Positions 19,534-30,334 are shown, counted from the stretch's first letter. The stretch: DNA of 64,000 bases from Pseudomonas luteola NBRC 103146 (GCF_002091675.1 NZ_BDAE01000007.1:62001-126000), one strand, 5' to 3'. Notes: a model not told the origin generated them from the letters alone. Program-made: numbers and translations.

Positions 19534-19926
19534 ATGCGCGTGTTTAGAACGCTGGGACTGCTGGGGCTGATTTCACTGCTGGCTGCCTGTGCAACACCGT
19601 TCGGACCACCGACCACGCTGGACGGCAAACTCAGGCGACTGGGCTATAGCCAAGGCGAGCCAATCCGTACAATCCTTGGGTTCGACTTGTCTGGATGGAA
19701 TTATCTGGATCGCAGCCACATTGCGCTGGGAACTGGACTGGGGCGGGCCTATCTGGTTGAGTTTGCGCAGCCTTGCGGCAACCTGCAGGCAGGTAACCGT
19801 ATCGGCTACAGCTCAAGAGCGGCCGGCTTGCGGCCTGGAGATCTGATCATTTCCAATCCGCCAGCCGGTGATGCGGAGCGGTGTACCATTGGTGAGCTGT
19901 ACAAGCTGATTCCCCTGGACCGCTGA
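19534..19926 (+). CDS. small lipoprotein of unknown function (DUF6491-like)
   Basis: A 130-residue protein with a lipoprotein signal ending LLAAC (acylated Cys19). The mature part is a small domain with two further cysteines (QPCGNLQ and AERCTIGEL), which resembles the DUF6491 family. It lies alone between the MarR gene and the nuclease gene. No function can be proposed. Confidence 0.7.
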   Translation: MRVFRTLGLLGLISLLAACATPFGPPTTLDGKLRRLGYSQGEPIRTILGFDLSGWNYLDRSHIALGTGLGRAYLVEFAQPCGNLQAGNRIGYSSRAAGLRPGDLIISNPPAGDAERCTIGELYKLIPLDR

Positions 19927-19992
19927 TCGCTGCACCGTAGGAGTGGTACTTTGAACAGCAGCTCTGCCCATTTTCTCCCAAGGAGTTTTCGC

Positions 19993-20676
19993 GTGAGGCG
20001 TCTGATTCCGTTTGCCGCTTTTTTCCTGTTTCCGTTGCTGGCCCAGGCCGAGACCATCAACTGCCGTGTGGTAGGTGTGCACGATGGCGATACGCTGACC
20101 TGCCTGACGCCACAGAAAAAACAGCTCAAGATTCGACTGGCCGAGATCGATACGCCTGAGTCCAAGCAGCCCTATGGGACTCGTGCGCAGCAGTCCCTCT
20201 CCAGCATGGTTTTTGGCAAGGATGTGCGGCTTGAGGTACAGGATACCGACCGCTACGGCCGCAAGGTGGCGCGGGTTTACCAGGACAGGACAGATGTGAA
20301 TGCCGAGCAGGTCAAGTCCGGCTCGGCCTGGGTGTACCGGCAGTATTTGAAAGACAAGTCGCTGCTGGATCTTGAGGCCGAAGCCAAGGCTGCCAAGCGC
20401 GGTCTTTGGGCGCTACCGGAGTCGGAACGCATGCCACCGTGGGAGTGGCGCAAGGCCGACCGTGATAAGCGTCAGGATAAGCGGCAGGGATCGGCCACCT
20501 ACACGCCGCCGGTCAAGGCGGCAAGCGAGGAGGGCGAGTTCAACTGCTCGACGCTCAAGCGCTGCAGTGCCATGTCCAGCTGTGCCGAGGCTAAATACCA
20601 ATTGCAACAGTGTGGCAACACCCAGATCGATGGTAATCACGACGGAGTACCCTGCGAGGCGCTTTGCAAGCGGTAG
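19993..20676 (+). CDS. secreted thermonuclease-family nuclease with Excalibur domain
   Basis: A 227-residue exported protein. After the signal peptide (about 1-18, cut after AQA) comes a staphylococcal nuclease domain with VHDGDTL, RLAEIDTPE and the catalytic Arg in DTDRYGRKVARVY. A short basic linker follows, then a C-terminal Excalibur domain (NCSTLKRCSAMSSCAEA ... DGNHDGVPCE) with four or more cysteines and a DxxxDG calcium-type loop. GTG 19993 is chosen because AAGGAG lies at the ideal distance; an upstream TTG at 19951 is unlikely. It probably degrades DNA outside the cytoplasm. Confidence 0.87.
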   Translation: MRRLIPFAAFFLFPLLAQAETINCRVVGVHDGDTLTCLTPQKKQLKIRLAEIDTPESKQPYGTRAQQSLSSMVFGKDVRLEVQDTDRYGRKVARVYQDRTDVNAEQVKSGSAWVYRQYLKDKSLLDLEAEAKAAKRGLWALPESERMPPWEWRKADRDKRQDKRQGSATYTPPVKAASEEGEFNCSTLKRCSAMSSCAEAKYQLQQCGNTQIDGNHDGVPCEALCKR

Positions 20677-20686
20677 GATTGTTATA

Positions 20687-20716
20687 CCCGTAAGCCTTGC
20701 GGGCTTACGGGCTTTC
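20687..20716. terminator. bidirectional terminator between convergent genes
   Basis: CCCGTAAGCC (20687-20696) pairs perfectly with GGCTTACGGG (20702-20711) over a 5-nt loop. CTTTCATTG follows on the plus strand. It lies between the nuclease stop and the convergent peptidase stop. Confidence 0.75.
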
Positions 20717-20726
20717 ATTGTTCCCG

Positions 20727-21554
20727 TCAGGGTGTATAGGCGTTGATGAAGACGGCGGGATCGACCCGTGCATCGTTCAGGCTGACATTCCAGTGCATAT
20801 GCGGCCCGGTGGCTCTACCCGTCGACCCCACGAAGCCCACCACGCCACCTCTGGGCACTTCCTGCCCCAGCTTTACGTTTACTTTGGACATATGGCAGAA
20901 CATGCTGATAAAGCCCTGTCCGTGGTCGACGAATACCGTACGGCCATTAAAGAAATAATCGCCAATCAGAATGACCTTGCCTGCGGCTGGCGCCTTGATC
21001 GGTGTACCGGCTGGAACGGCAAAATCGAGGCCTGAATGTGGGTTGCGCTCCTGGCCATTGAAAAAGCGCCGCAAGCCGAACGGGCTGGAAAGGCGTCCAT
21101 CGACGGGGCGGTCCAGCAGCAGGTTACTGGGCGTACCGGGGGAAAAGATCTGATAGGCCTTGGTCTGCTCAGCCAGCTCACGCTCGATTCGCTTGAGATC
21201 CGCCGGATTAGGGTTTACCTGCCGATCATTTTTCAGCGTGATGTGCTGTTCCTTATAGTGGCGACTGCGCACGGCAAAGGTTTCCGTGCGGCTACCATTG
21301 ACCGTCAATGTCTGCTGACCGGGTTTGATCGTGAGTGGAATACCGACGATAGCAATCCAGCGCTGGCCCTCTTCATGGACCACCATGACCGGCTTCCCTT
21401 GATAGGTCGCTTTGGGAGCCGTCGGGCCGTTGCCCAATGGAACAACCGCCACGCCCCCTGGAACAGGTTTATCCAGCAGGCGAGTAAGGAAACCTTCGGC
21501 ATGGGCACAAAAGGTAAAACACAGGGTAATCAATAGCAGAAGAAAGCGAGGCAT
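20727..21554 (-). CDS. M23-family zinc metallopeptidase (LytM type), exported
   Basis: A 275-residue exported cell-wall hydrolase candidate. The signal peptide is about 1-18 (MPRFLLLLITLCFTFCAHA). An N-terminal beta-rich region follows, then a short coiled helix (PNPADLKRIERELAEQ). The C-terminal M23 domain has zinc-binding HSGLDFAVPAGTPI and the catalytic HMHWNVS. All expected metal ligands (H, D, H) are present, so it is likely an active endopeptidase rather than an EnvC/NlpD-type activator. ATG 21554 is the start of the signal peptide. Confidence 0.9.
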   Translation of the reverse strand: MPRFLLLLITLCFTFCAHAEGFLTRLLDKPVPGGVAVVPLGNGPTAPKATYQGKPVMVVHEEGQRWIAIVGIPLTIKPGQQTLTVNGSRTETFAVRSRHYKEQHITLKNDRQVNPNPADLKRIERELAEQTKAYQIFSPGTPSNLLLDRPVDGRLSSPFGLRRFFNGQERNPHSGLDFAVPAGTPIKAPAAGKVILIGDYFFNGRTVFVDHGQGFISMFCHMSKVNVKLGQEVPRGGVVGFVGSTGRATGPHMHWNVSLNDARVDPAVFINAYTP

Positions 21555-21681
21555 AGGAAAACAATCAAGGCGATGTGATCCAGTCATCCTCGTTCATGTC
21601 TTGGCTTCTGGCAAATCGCTCGTGGCTGAACCCGGGCGAGTTCACACCGGTCACTGCATGAGGACATCAAGGAGAAGCCTC

Positions 21682-22326
21682 ATGAAGCTCTACTACTACG
21701 AACACTGTCCCTTCAGTACCAAGGCGCGTATGGCGCTGGGCCTCAAGCAACTCGATGCAACGCTTCAGGTGCTGTTGTATGACGATACAGCCACCCCTGA
21801 GCGTTTGGTAGGCAAGAAAACTGTCCCGATCCTGATAAAGGACGACGGGACCGCCATGACGGAAAGTCTGGCGATTGTTCACTATCTTGATCATCTCGAT
21901 GATAGACCAATGATCGAACAGGCCCATTCACAAGCTGTAATCGCCTGGATTGAATCTGCCCTGCCGTCGTTTCAGCAGCTGGGCTATCCGCGCTGGGCAC
22001 AGATCGGCCTCAAGGAGATGGGCTCGCGTGAGGCGCACGCACTGTTTGTCGAGAAGAAAAGCCAGATCATCGGAGATTTCAATGCGGCCCTGTCAAACAG
22101 CCAGCAGGCCATTGAAGACATCAACCACCGCTTGACGCTATTAGTTGAGATGTACGGCCTTGACCCGGTACGTCCGCAGCTCCTGCTGGATGACTTCAAC
22201 CTGTTTCCAATTCTGCGAGGCCTGAGCGTCACGGCTGGGCTAGAGTGGCCTGACTCGGTGCGCCGCTATGTCGACGAGCTGAGCGCACGTGTTCAGGTAG
22301 AAACGTTTTTCAGTCGCGCCTGCTAA
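21682..22326 (+). CDS. grxB: glutaredoxin 2 (GrxB), atypical CPFS active site
   Basis: The 214-residue length and sequence match E. coli glutaredoxin 2, a GST-fold glutaredoxin: MKLYYYEHCPFSTKAR, KKTVPILIKDDGTAMTESLAIVHYLD, then a helical domain. The family active site is CPYC. Here it is Cys9-Pro-Phe-Ser12, so the resolving cysteine is missing and only monothiol chemistry is expected. The ribosome binding site AAGGAG is strong. It converges on xseA with 3 bp between the stops. Confidence 0.88.
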   Translation: MKLYYYEHCPFSTKARMALGLKQLDATLQVLLYDDTATPERLVGKKTVPILIKDDGTAMTESLAIVHYLDHLDDRPMIEQAHSQAVIAWIESALPSFQQLGYPRWAQIGLKEMGSREAHALFVEKKSQIIGDFNAALSNSQQAIEDINHRLTLLVEMYGLDPVRPQLLLDDFNLFPILRGLSVTAGLEWPDSVRRYVDELSARVQVETFFSRAC

Positions 22327-22329
22327 TGG

Positions 22330-23709
22330 TCAGTCCAGTAGGGAGAGCGTCGTTAATTCCCGATGATTGTCTTCCACCCGAACATCCAGCTCGCCTTCAG
22401 CCAGGCGGGCTTTGAGGCGCTGGCCATTACGCGTTTGATCGGCGGATCGGATGGCGTGGCCGCGTTCGTCGAGCAGAATGCTGTAACCACGACCCAGAGT
22501 GGCAAGCGGGCTGACGATATGTAGCGTTTGAACCTGGGCGGCCAAGCGCTGACGACGCTCCTTGAGCTGACGTTCCATGCAGCGCGGAAGCTGCTGGGCC
22601 AGTTGATCCAGACGCTGACGTAGCAAAGCAAGTTGACGGCCCGGATGCTGGCCGGCCAGTCGCGTCTCGACATGGGCAAGGCGGTCCCGCCGTCGGTTCA
22701 TGTCGATGACAAAGGCGCGGCGCAGGCGCATGTCCAGATCATCGATACGCTGTGCTTGCTGGCGCAGCCGCTCGCCCGGATGCTTGAGCCGACGCGTCAT
22801 GTTTTCCAAGCGCAACTGCTCACGGCTAAGCCGCTCACCCATGCGGACAACCAGGCGCCGATACAGCGCGTCCAGGCGGTTTTTAAGGTCCCCGCTGTGA
22901 GGGGCCAATAGTTCGGCTGCAGCTGAGGGGGTAGGGGCGCGTACGTCGGCCACGAAGTCGGCAATCGACACATCCGTCTCATGCCCGACCGCACTCACGA
23001 TAGGCGTTTGAACGGCTGCAACAGCGCGGGCAACCTGCTCTTCGTTAAAGCACCATAGATCCTCAAGGGAGCCGCCGCCCCGGGCCAGAATGATCGCGTC
23101 GAAACCCTGCACGTCTGCCGTTTGCAACGCACGAACGATCTGTCCGGTGGCCTCACGCCCTTGTACTGCCGTAGGTATCAGGACCAGCTCGACCTGTGGC
23201 GCACGGCGCTTGAAAACGCTGACGATATCGCGGATGACCGCTCCAGTCGGTGAGGTCACGATTCCGATACGGCACGGATGGCCCGGCAGCGGTTTCTTTC
23301 GCTCTTGCGCGAACAAGCCTTCGTCCAGCAGTTTCTGCTTCAGGGCTTCGAATGCCTGTCGCAAGAGCCCGTCACCTGCTGGCTCCAGGGTTTCCAGAAT
23401 CAGCTGATAATCACCACGACCTTCGAATAGGGAGACCTTGCCGCGAACCTTCACCGCCATGCCATCCTTGAGCAGGTTCCTGACACGCACGGCGTTCTGC
23501 CGGAAGAGGGCGCACCGTACCTGGGCGTCCTTATCCTTCAAGGTAAAGTAGATATGGCCGGAGGCGGGGCGGGCAAGATTGGATATCTCGCCCTCCACCC
23601 AGACCTGAGAAAAGACGTCTTCCAGCAGAACACGGGCGCGGCCGTTGAGCTGGCTGACGGTTAGGACCTCACGGTCGAGGCCGAGACGTTGAAAAGGATC
23701 GTTAAGCAT
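22330..23709 (-). CDS. xseA: exodeoxyribonuclease VII large subunit
   Basis: XseA (459 residues) forms, with XseB, a nuclease that degrades single-stranded DNA from both ends. The N-terminal OB-fold carries LTVSQLNGRARVLLEDVF and SGHIYFTLKDKDAQVRCALFR. The catalytic region has GIVTSPTGAVIRD, ARGGGSLEDLW and GHETDVSIADFVAD, followed by a long coiled-coil. ATG 23709 matches the usual pseudomonad N-terminus (MLNDPFQRLG). ATGs at 23721 and 23718 are alternatives. No clear ribosome binding site is seen, and a GC-rich hairpin abuts the start. Confidence 0.93.
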   Translation of the reverse strand: MLNDPFQRLGLDREVLTVSQLNGRARVLLEDVFSQVWVEGEISNLARPASGHIYFTLKDKDAQVRCALFRQNAVRVRNLLKDGMAVKVRGKVSLFEGRGDYQLILETLEPAGDGLLRQAFEALKQKLLDEGLFAQERKKPLPGHPCRIGIVTSPTGAVIRDIVSVFKRRAPQVELVLIPTAVQGREATGQIVRALQTADVQGFDAIILARGGGSLEDLWCFNEEQVARAVAAVQTPIVSAVGHETDVSIADFVADVRAPTPSAAAELLAPHSGDLKNRLDALYRRLVVRMGERLSREQLRLENMTRRLKHPGERLRQQAQRIDDLDMRLRRAFVIDMNRRRDRLAHVETRLAGQHPGRQLALLRQRLDQLAQQLPRCMERQLKERRQRLAAQVQTLHIVSPLATLGRGYSILLDERGHAIRSADQTRNGQRLKARLAEGELDVRVEDNHRELTTLSLLD

Positions 23710-23742
23710 GGCGGGCATCATAAGCCCGCCATCGGCTGGATG

Positions 23743-24714
23743 CTAGCGACCCAGCACGTCCGGGTTCGCGACATTCTCCGGCTCGCCCGCAAAAAAGGCG
23801 ATCAGATTGGCAAACGCTTCGCCAAAGTAGAGTTCGTAGCTGTGCTTTTCCACGTAGCCCAGGTGAGGGGTGCACAGGATGTTGGGGTGGGAAAGGAGGG
23901 GGTGGCCGGCCGGTACGGGCTCCTCTTCATACACGTCTACCGCGGCATAGCCTGGGCGACCTGCCTCGACAGCTTCAAGCAGTGCGCCCGGCTCGATCAG
24001 ACCTGCACGGGCAGCATTCACCAAAAGGGCTGACTTCTTCATCAACGCCAAGTCCTCACGACGGACGATATGACGGGTCTTGTCTGAAAATCGCAGGTTC
24101 AGGCTCAGTACATCCGACTCGGCAAAGAAGGTTTCCTGGCTGTCGGCGGCGCGATGACCGTCCGCCAGTGCAGCCTGCCTCGAGGTCTCGCTGCCCCACA
24201 CCAGAACAGGCATGCCAAAGGCCTGACCATATCGGGCGAGCAGCTTGCCAATCTTGCCGTAGCCCCAAATACCCAAAATTTGGCCGTTTAGGCGTTCGCC
24301 CAGATTGACCTGCCAGCCACCGGCATAAAAGGCATCGATGGCTGGTTTGAGCTTGCGCCGCGCCATGAGAATCAGCGCCCAGGTCAGTTCGGCAGCGGCG
24401 ATGGGCGAGCCGGTGCCTTCCACCACCGCAATTCCGCGATGAGTACAGGCTGCGACATCCAGATGACCGGTCGCCTTGCCGGTCTGGCTGATCAGCTTGA
24501 GGCGGGGTAGATGGGACAGCAGCGCCTCGTCGACATGTGTTCGCTCACGGGTCAGCACCAGCGCATCGGCTTCTCGAAAGCGCTCGATCAGAACGGCTGG
24601 GTCACGCTCGGCATCATGATAGACCGTGACGGTATGCCCGGCACGTTCGAGCAGGGTAAAGCAGTCCAGGGTTTCGACAACGTGTTGATAGTCGTCCGGG
24701 ATGACGATGTGCAT
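23743..24714 (-). CDS. D-2-hydroxyacid dehydrogenase family protein
   Basis: An NAD(P)-dependent 2-hydroxyacid dehydrogenase of 323 residues. The cofactor fingerprint is GIWGYGKIGKLLA. The catalytic Arg (NAARAGLI), Glu (VYEEEP) and His (TPHLGYV) are all in place. The protein is closest in style to the phosphoglycerate/glyoxylate reductase branch, but the substrate cannot be read. The 33-bp gap to xseA contains no separate promoter-like signal. Confidence 0.87.
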   Translation of the reverse strand: MHIVIPDDYQHVVETLDCFTLLERAGHTVTVYHDAERDPAVLIERFREADALVLTRERTHVDEALLSHLPRLKLISQTGKATGHLDVAACTHRGIAVVEGTGSPIAAAELTWALILMARRKLKPAIDAFYAGGWQVNLGERLNGQILGIWGYGKIGKLLARYGQAFGMPVLVWGSETSRQAALADGHRAADSQETFFAESDVLSLNLRFSDKTRHIVRREDLALMKKSALLVNAARAGLIEPGALLEAVEAGRPGYAAVDVYEEEPVPAGHPLLSHPNILCTPHLGYVEKHSYELYFGEAFANLIAFFAGEPENVANPDVLGR

Positions 24715-24823
24715 GGCGGCGCTCCGTTGTGTTCTTGTGCCGACAGTTGAGCATAAGAACAGAGAGCCGCCTAGGTGGGATGGGCCGTCTGGGCAGGGTA
24801 CCCAGACGGATAATTTGATGCCC

Positions 24824-26971
24824 TCAGAAGGTCACGCTGGCACTCAGACGCGCCGTACGAGGCTCGCCCACATTGACCTGCAATGCGCTACCGGTGCTGG
24901 AGGGGTAGTAATGCTTGTCAAACAGGTTGTCGACGTTGAGTTGCAGCTTGGCTTTATAGCCATGCACAGGCAAGTCCCAGCGCAGGAAGGCGTCAGCGAC
25001 GGTATAGCTGCTCATATAAAAATTGTTTTCATCGTCGCCGGCACGTTCCCCTACATAGCGCGCACCTGCACCGGTATGCCAGTCGCCCAGGTCAGACGGC
25101 ACCTGCAAATGATGAGTGAGATACAGGCTGGCCGTATGTTCAGGTGCCTGATTGAGTCGGTTGCCTTCCCAAGTGGGATTGCTGTTGTTTTCCAGAATAC
25201 GCGTACGGGTATAGGCATAGGTGCCGATGATGTTCCAACGCTCGGACAGCCGCCCGGTGACGTCCAGTTCCAGCCCGCGAGCACTCACTTTGCCTGCACT
25301 GCCTATCGACTTTCCGTTGACCATGCGGGTGCTCACTACATTGTCTTTTTCGATATCGAATACGGCTGCGTTCAGATTCAGGCCTGGCGCCAGAGTGTAT
25401 TTGACACCCAGTTCATAGCTGCGTCCTTTTTCCGGATCAAATGTCTGATTGAGATCGTCCACGGTGGTGTTGGGAGCAAAGGAGCGGCTATAGTTTCCGT
25501 AGAGCGACAGGGCGTCGGTTGCCTGAAAAACTAGACCAACAAACGGGATAACTACCTGATCGTCTCTATCCAGACTAGGCTTTCGGTTTGCTCCCAACCC
25601 TTGGGCAGCATATTGCTCGAATTGCTGATAGCGACCTCCCAAGACCAGAATCCAGCGATCATCCAGATGCCAGTTATCTTTGAAATAAAGCGAAGTGGAC
25701 TCAAGCTCATTGCGTGCATTGCTTTGTGTAGGACTGATCTGACTGGGCTCGGCAAGCTTGCCATAGGTGGGTGAATAGATATTGATGTTACGGCGGGAGC
25801 CAGTGCTATTGCGGTAGGTCTTGCCCCTGTACTGATCATTCATTTCATGATCGATACCGATCAATAAATCATGGCGCTGGCCCAGGAAATCCTGTTTCCC
25901 AATAAAGTCCCAGCTGGTGTAGGTGGTCTCGTAATCATAATGACCGCCATTGGCTGTTCGAAGAAGTTCGCCACTGGGCGTAACCGAGACCGGCTGAGCG
26001 ATGGCGAGGCTATAGCGGTCGTTATTCCAACCGTAGGTCAGACGCGTCTTCCACTCGTCGCTAAGCTGATACTCGAATCGAGCCGTTGCAGTCTCGCTGA
26101 TGCCGGTTGTGTTGGCCCATTTCTCATCCAGGCGCTTGTTGTAGCTGACACTGGCCGGATGGCCATCAACAAACACCGTGCCGCGGTCAAACGGGCTCGT
26201 ATAGTCGTTGTATTCATAGGCCAGCGTCACGCTGGCGCGTTCGCCGGTCCAACTCAGCGAAGGAGCGATGAGGGTGTGCTGATTGACACCATAGTTGCGC
26301 CAGTAGTCCTCGCTTTGCCGCTCGGCGATCAGGCGATATGCAAAACCGGTATCGCCCACAGGCCCGGTAGTGTCGATATTCAGACTACCGCCCCCTTCGC
26401 TGAAGGCCGAGCCGCCAAAGGTAGTGCTCTGCACATACTGAGGCTGTTTGCTGACTACGTTGATCAATCCACCCGGCTCAAGTGCTCCGTAAAGCAGAGA
26501 AGCCGGGCCCTTGAGAACTTCGACCCGCTCACTGGTAGGACCAAAGTTGCGGGACAGGTTCGAGCGTACGCCATCGCGAAAGATCGAACCGTCGGCATTC
26601 GTACCAAATCCCCGCTTGACCAATGAATCCTTGGTGTTCCCCAAGGTATTGCCCTGGCTGACGCCGCTGACAAACTTCATTGCATCATCCAGCGACTGAA
26701 CGTCGTAGTCCTGAATGATTTCAGGCGTTACGACCTCAATAGACTGTGCTTCCTCCTTGACCGGCACGTCACTCTTGCTGGCTGTACCTGCCTGTACGGC
26801 TGTATACCCGTCTTCTACCTGAGGCATATCTGCCTGGATTTCCATGGAAGACAGGTCGACGTAGTCTTCCGCCTGGGCGGGTAGGGTGTACGCAGCGATG
26901 TAACCTACAAGCAGGGAAAGAAGAAAAGGTATTTGCCGGACATGGCCGAAGGGGCGTGGCGAGGCTTTCAA
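24824..26971 (-). CDS. TonB-dependent siderophore receptor (hydroxamate type)
   Basis: An outer-membrane ferric-siderophore receptor of about 715 residues. The signal peptide ends PAQA. A plug domain follows (QSIEVVTPEIIQDYDVQSLDDAM ... SERVEVLKGPASLLYG ... GGLINVVSKQP), then a 22-strand barrel ending in the aromatic C-terminus ASVTF. The pattern is that of FhuA/FoxA/FhuE-like ferric-hydroxamate receptors; the ligand is a guess. The only in-frame start before the signal peptide is TTG at 26971, without a good ribosome binding site. An ATG at 26984 is out of frame. A Fur box and a promoter lie just upstream. Confidence 0.88.
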   Translation of the reverse strand: MKASPRPFGHVRQIPFLLSLLVGYIAAYTLPAQAEDYVDLSSMEIQADMPQVEDGYTAVQAGTASKSDVPVKEEAQSIEVVTPEIIQDYDVQSLDDAMKFVSGVSQGNTLGNTKDSLVKRGFGTNADGSIFRDGVRSNLSRNFGPTSERVEVLKGPASLLYGALEPGGLINVVSKQPQYVQSTTFGGSAFSEGGGSLNIDTTGPVGDTGFAYRLIAERQSEDYWRNYGVNQHTLIAPSLSWTGERASVTLAYEYNDYTSPFDRGTVFVDGHPASVSYNKRLDEKWANTTGISETATARFEYQLSDEWKTRLTYGWNNDRYSLAIAQPVSVTPSGELLRTANGGHYDYETTYTSWDFIGKQDFLGQRHDLLIGIDHEMNDQYRGKTYRNSTGSRRNINIYSPTYGKLAEPSQISPTQSNARNELESTSLYFKDNWHLDDRWILVLGGRYQQFEQYAAQGLGANRKPSLDRDDQVVIPFVGLVFQATDALSLYGNYSRSFAPNTTVDDLNQTFDPEKGRSYELGVKYTLAPGLNLNAAVFDIEKDNVVSTRMVNGKSIGSAGKVSARGLELDVTGRLSERWNIIGTYAYTRTRILENNSNPTWEGNRLNQAPEHTASLYLTHHLQVPSDLGDWHTGAGARYVGERAGDDENNFYMSSYTVADAFLRWDLPVHGYKAKLQLNVDNLFDKHYYPSSTGSALQVNVGEPRTARLSASVTF

Positions 26972-26989
26972 GATAGGTGCTCATGATCT

Positions 26990-27032
26990 GGTAATGATAA
27001 TTATTCTAATTTGATATTGTTTCCCATGTAAA
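26990..27032 (-). promoter_or_regulatory. Fur box and promoter of the siderophore receptor
   Basis: GGTAATGATAATTATTCTA (26990-27008) matches the 19-bp Fur consensus at 15 positions. On the minus strand it overlaps a -10 TAGAAT (27008-27003), which lies 18 bp after a -35 TTTACA (27032-27027). Iron-Fur binding should therefore block transcription of the receptor gene. Confidence 0.8.
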
Positions 27033-27057
27033 CGGAGCGGCAACTTTCATGCCTACG

Positions 27058-28594
<1,537 letters not shown>

Positions 28595-28632
28595 TTGCTG
28601 CGACGATAGGTTCGCTGGGTGTTTTATGTTGA

Positions 28633-28672
28633 GATTCGGGGCTGTCTTAGACGGCCCCGAATCGTCTGTTCT
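28633..28672 (+). terminator. hairpin between guaB and guaA (attenuator or partial terminator)
   Basis: GATTCGGGGC (28633-28642) pairs perfectly with GCCCCGAATC (28654-28663) over an 11-nt loop, followed by GTCTGTTCTT. It sits in the 99-bp guaB-guaA gap and may lower guaA transcription rather than stop it. Confidence 0.6.
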
Positions 28673-28693
28673 TACCGCTCATGAGAAATGGCC

Positions 28694-30271
28694 ATGTCCC
28701 AAGACATCCACGCTCACCGTATTCTGATTCTCGACTTCGGTTCCCAGTACACCCAGTTGATCGCACGCCGTGTGCGTGAGCTCGGTGTTTACTGCGAACT
28801 CCATCCCTTCGACATGGATGACGCCGACATCCGTGCCTTTGCCCCTCGCGGTATCATCCTTGCCGGCGGACCGGAATCGGTACATGAAGCCAACAGCCCT
28901 CGCGCACCCAAGGCCGTATTCGAGCTGGGCGTTCCGCTGCTAGGCATTTGCTATGGCATGCAAACCATGGCCGAGCAGCTGGGCGGCAGAGTCGAAGGCT
29001 CCAACGTTCGCGAGTTTGGTTATGCCAAAGTCGATGTGGTCGGCAAGAGCCGCTTGCTTGACGGTATCGAAGACCATATCGACGACGATGGCGTCCTCGG
29101 TCTGGATGTCTGGATGAGCCACGGCGACAAGGTATCCAACCTGCCGGAAGGTTTCCATATCGTTGCCAGCACTCCAAGCTGCGCCATTGCAGCCATGGGT
29201 GACGAAAAACGCGGCTGGTATGGCGTGCAGTTCCATCCGGAAGTGACTCATACCAAGCAGGGCGGCCGTATCCTGTCGCGCTTCCTGTTGGATATCTGCC
29301 AGTGCAAGGCACTGTGGACACCTTCCAATATCGTTGAAGACGCCATTGCCCAGGTTCGTGCCCAGGTTGGTAGCGCCAACGTGCTGCTCGGGCTGTCCGG
29401 TGGTGTGGACTCTTCCGTGGTCGCTGCGTTGTTGCACAAGGCCATCGGTGATCAGCTGACCTGTGTCTTCGTCGATAACGGTCTGCTGCGTCTGCATGAG
29501 GGCGATCAGGTCATGGCCATGTTTGCCGAGAACATGGGCGTGAAGGTCATTCGTGCCGATGCCGAGCACCGCTTCCTGACCAATCTGGAAGGCGAAGCCG
29601 ACCCAGAGAAGAAGCGCAAGATCATTGGCCGCACCTTTATCGACGTGTTCGATGCAGAAGCTAGCAAGCTGCCAAACATCAAGTTCCTGGCACAGGGCAC
29701 TATCTATCCGGACGTGATCGAGTCTGCTGGCGCCAAGACGGGCAAGGCGCACGTGATCAAGTCCCACCACAACGTGGGTGGTCTGCCGGAAGAGATGAAC
29801 CTGAAGCTTGTCGAGCCGCTGCGTGAGCTGTTCAAGGATGAGGTCCGCAAGATTGGTCTGGAGCTGGGTCTGCCCTATGACATGGTGTACCGCCATCCTT
29901 TCCCGGGCCCGGGTCTGGGCGTGCGTATCCTGGGTGAAGTGAAAAAGGAATACGCCGACCTGCTGCGTCGCGCGGATGACATTTTCATCACCGAACTGCG
30001 CAAGGCTGATTGGTATCACAAAGTCAGCCAGGCTTTCGTAGTATTCCAGCCGGTCAAGTCGGTTGGTGTGGTTGGCGATGGCCGCCGTTACGCCTGGGTC
30101 GTAGCCCTGCGTGCTGTAGAAACGATCGACTTCATGACCGCGCGTTGGGCTCACTTGCCTTATGAGCTTTTGGAAAAGGTTTCCAACCGCATCATCAACG
30201 AGATCGACGGCATTTCCCGCGTGACCTACGACGTGTCGAGCAAGCCGCCGGCAACGATCGAGTGGGAATGA
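28694..30271 (+). CDS. guaA: GMP synthase (glutamine-hydrolysing)
   Basis: GuaA aminates XMP to GMP. It has 525 residues. The N-terminal class I glutamine amidotransferase has Cys86 (GICYGM) and the His181/Glu183 pair (QFHPE). The ATP-pyrophosphatase domain has the PP-loop LSGGVDSSV, and the C-terminal dimerisation domain ends [12 protein letters not shown] 28694 gives the usual pseudomonad N-terminus ([16 protein letters not shown]) with GAGA 7 nt upstream. The ATG two codons earlier is possible. Confidence 0.97.
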   Translation: MSQDIHAHRILILDFGSQYTQLIARRVRELGVYCELHPFDMDDADIRAFAPRGIILAGGPESVHEANSPRAPKAVFELGVPLLGICYGMQTMAEQLGGRVEGSNVREFGYAKVDVVGKSRLLDGIEDHIDDDGVLGLDVWMSHGDKVSNLPEGFHIVASTPSCAIAAMGDEKRGWYGVQFHPEVTHTKQGGRILSRFLLDICQCKALWTPSNIVEDAIAQVRAQVGSANVLLGLSGGVDSSVVAALLHKAIGDQLTCVFVDNGLLRLHEGDQVMAMFAENMGVKVIRADAEHRFLTNLEGEADPEKKRKIIGRTFIDVFDAEASKLPNIKFLAQGTIYPDVIESAGAKTGKAHVIKSHHNVGGLPEEMNLKLVEPLRELFKDEVRKIGLELGLPYDMVYRHPFPGPGLGVRILGEVKKEYADLLRRADDIFITELRKADWYHKVSQAFVVFQPVKSVGVVGDGRRYAWVVALRAVETIDFMTARWAHLPYELLEKVSNRIINEIDGISRVTYDVSSKPPATIEWE

Positions 30272-30282
30272 TCTGACGCATT

Positions 30283-30322
30283 AAGCACAAAGGCCGCCTT
30301 TCTAGGCGGCCTTTGTGCTTTT
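30283..30322. terminator. strong terminator after guaA
   Basis: A perfect 17-bp stem (30283-30299 with 30304-30320) with a 4-nt loop, A-rich on one side and T-rich on the other, so it can work in both directions. It separates guaA from the convergent end of the sugar operon at 30335. Confidence 0.93.
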
Positions 30323-30334
30323 AGCCGATCCGTT

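Noticed and set aside
19951-19992. TTG start 14 codons before the nuclease signal peptide
   Set aside because: GTG 19993 has AAGGAG at the right distance and begins a normal signal peptide.
24785-24809. 9-bp inverted repeat CCGTCTGGG/CCCAGACGG after the siderophore receptor
   Set aside because: No T run in the direction of the receptor gene; it is possible as a terminator aid but too weak to list.
28940-30154. 404-codon minus-strand frame opposite guaA
   Set aside because: Antisense shadow of guaA; the composition is typical of reverse reading (His, Gln and Asn rich) and there is no ribosome binding site or domain.
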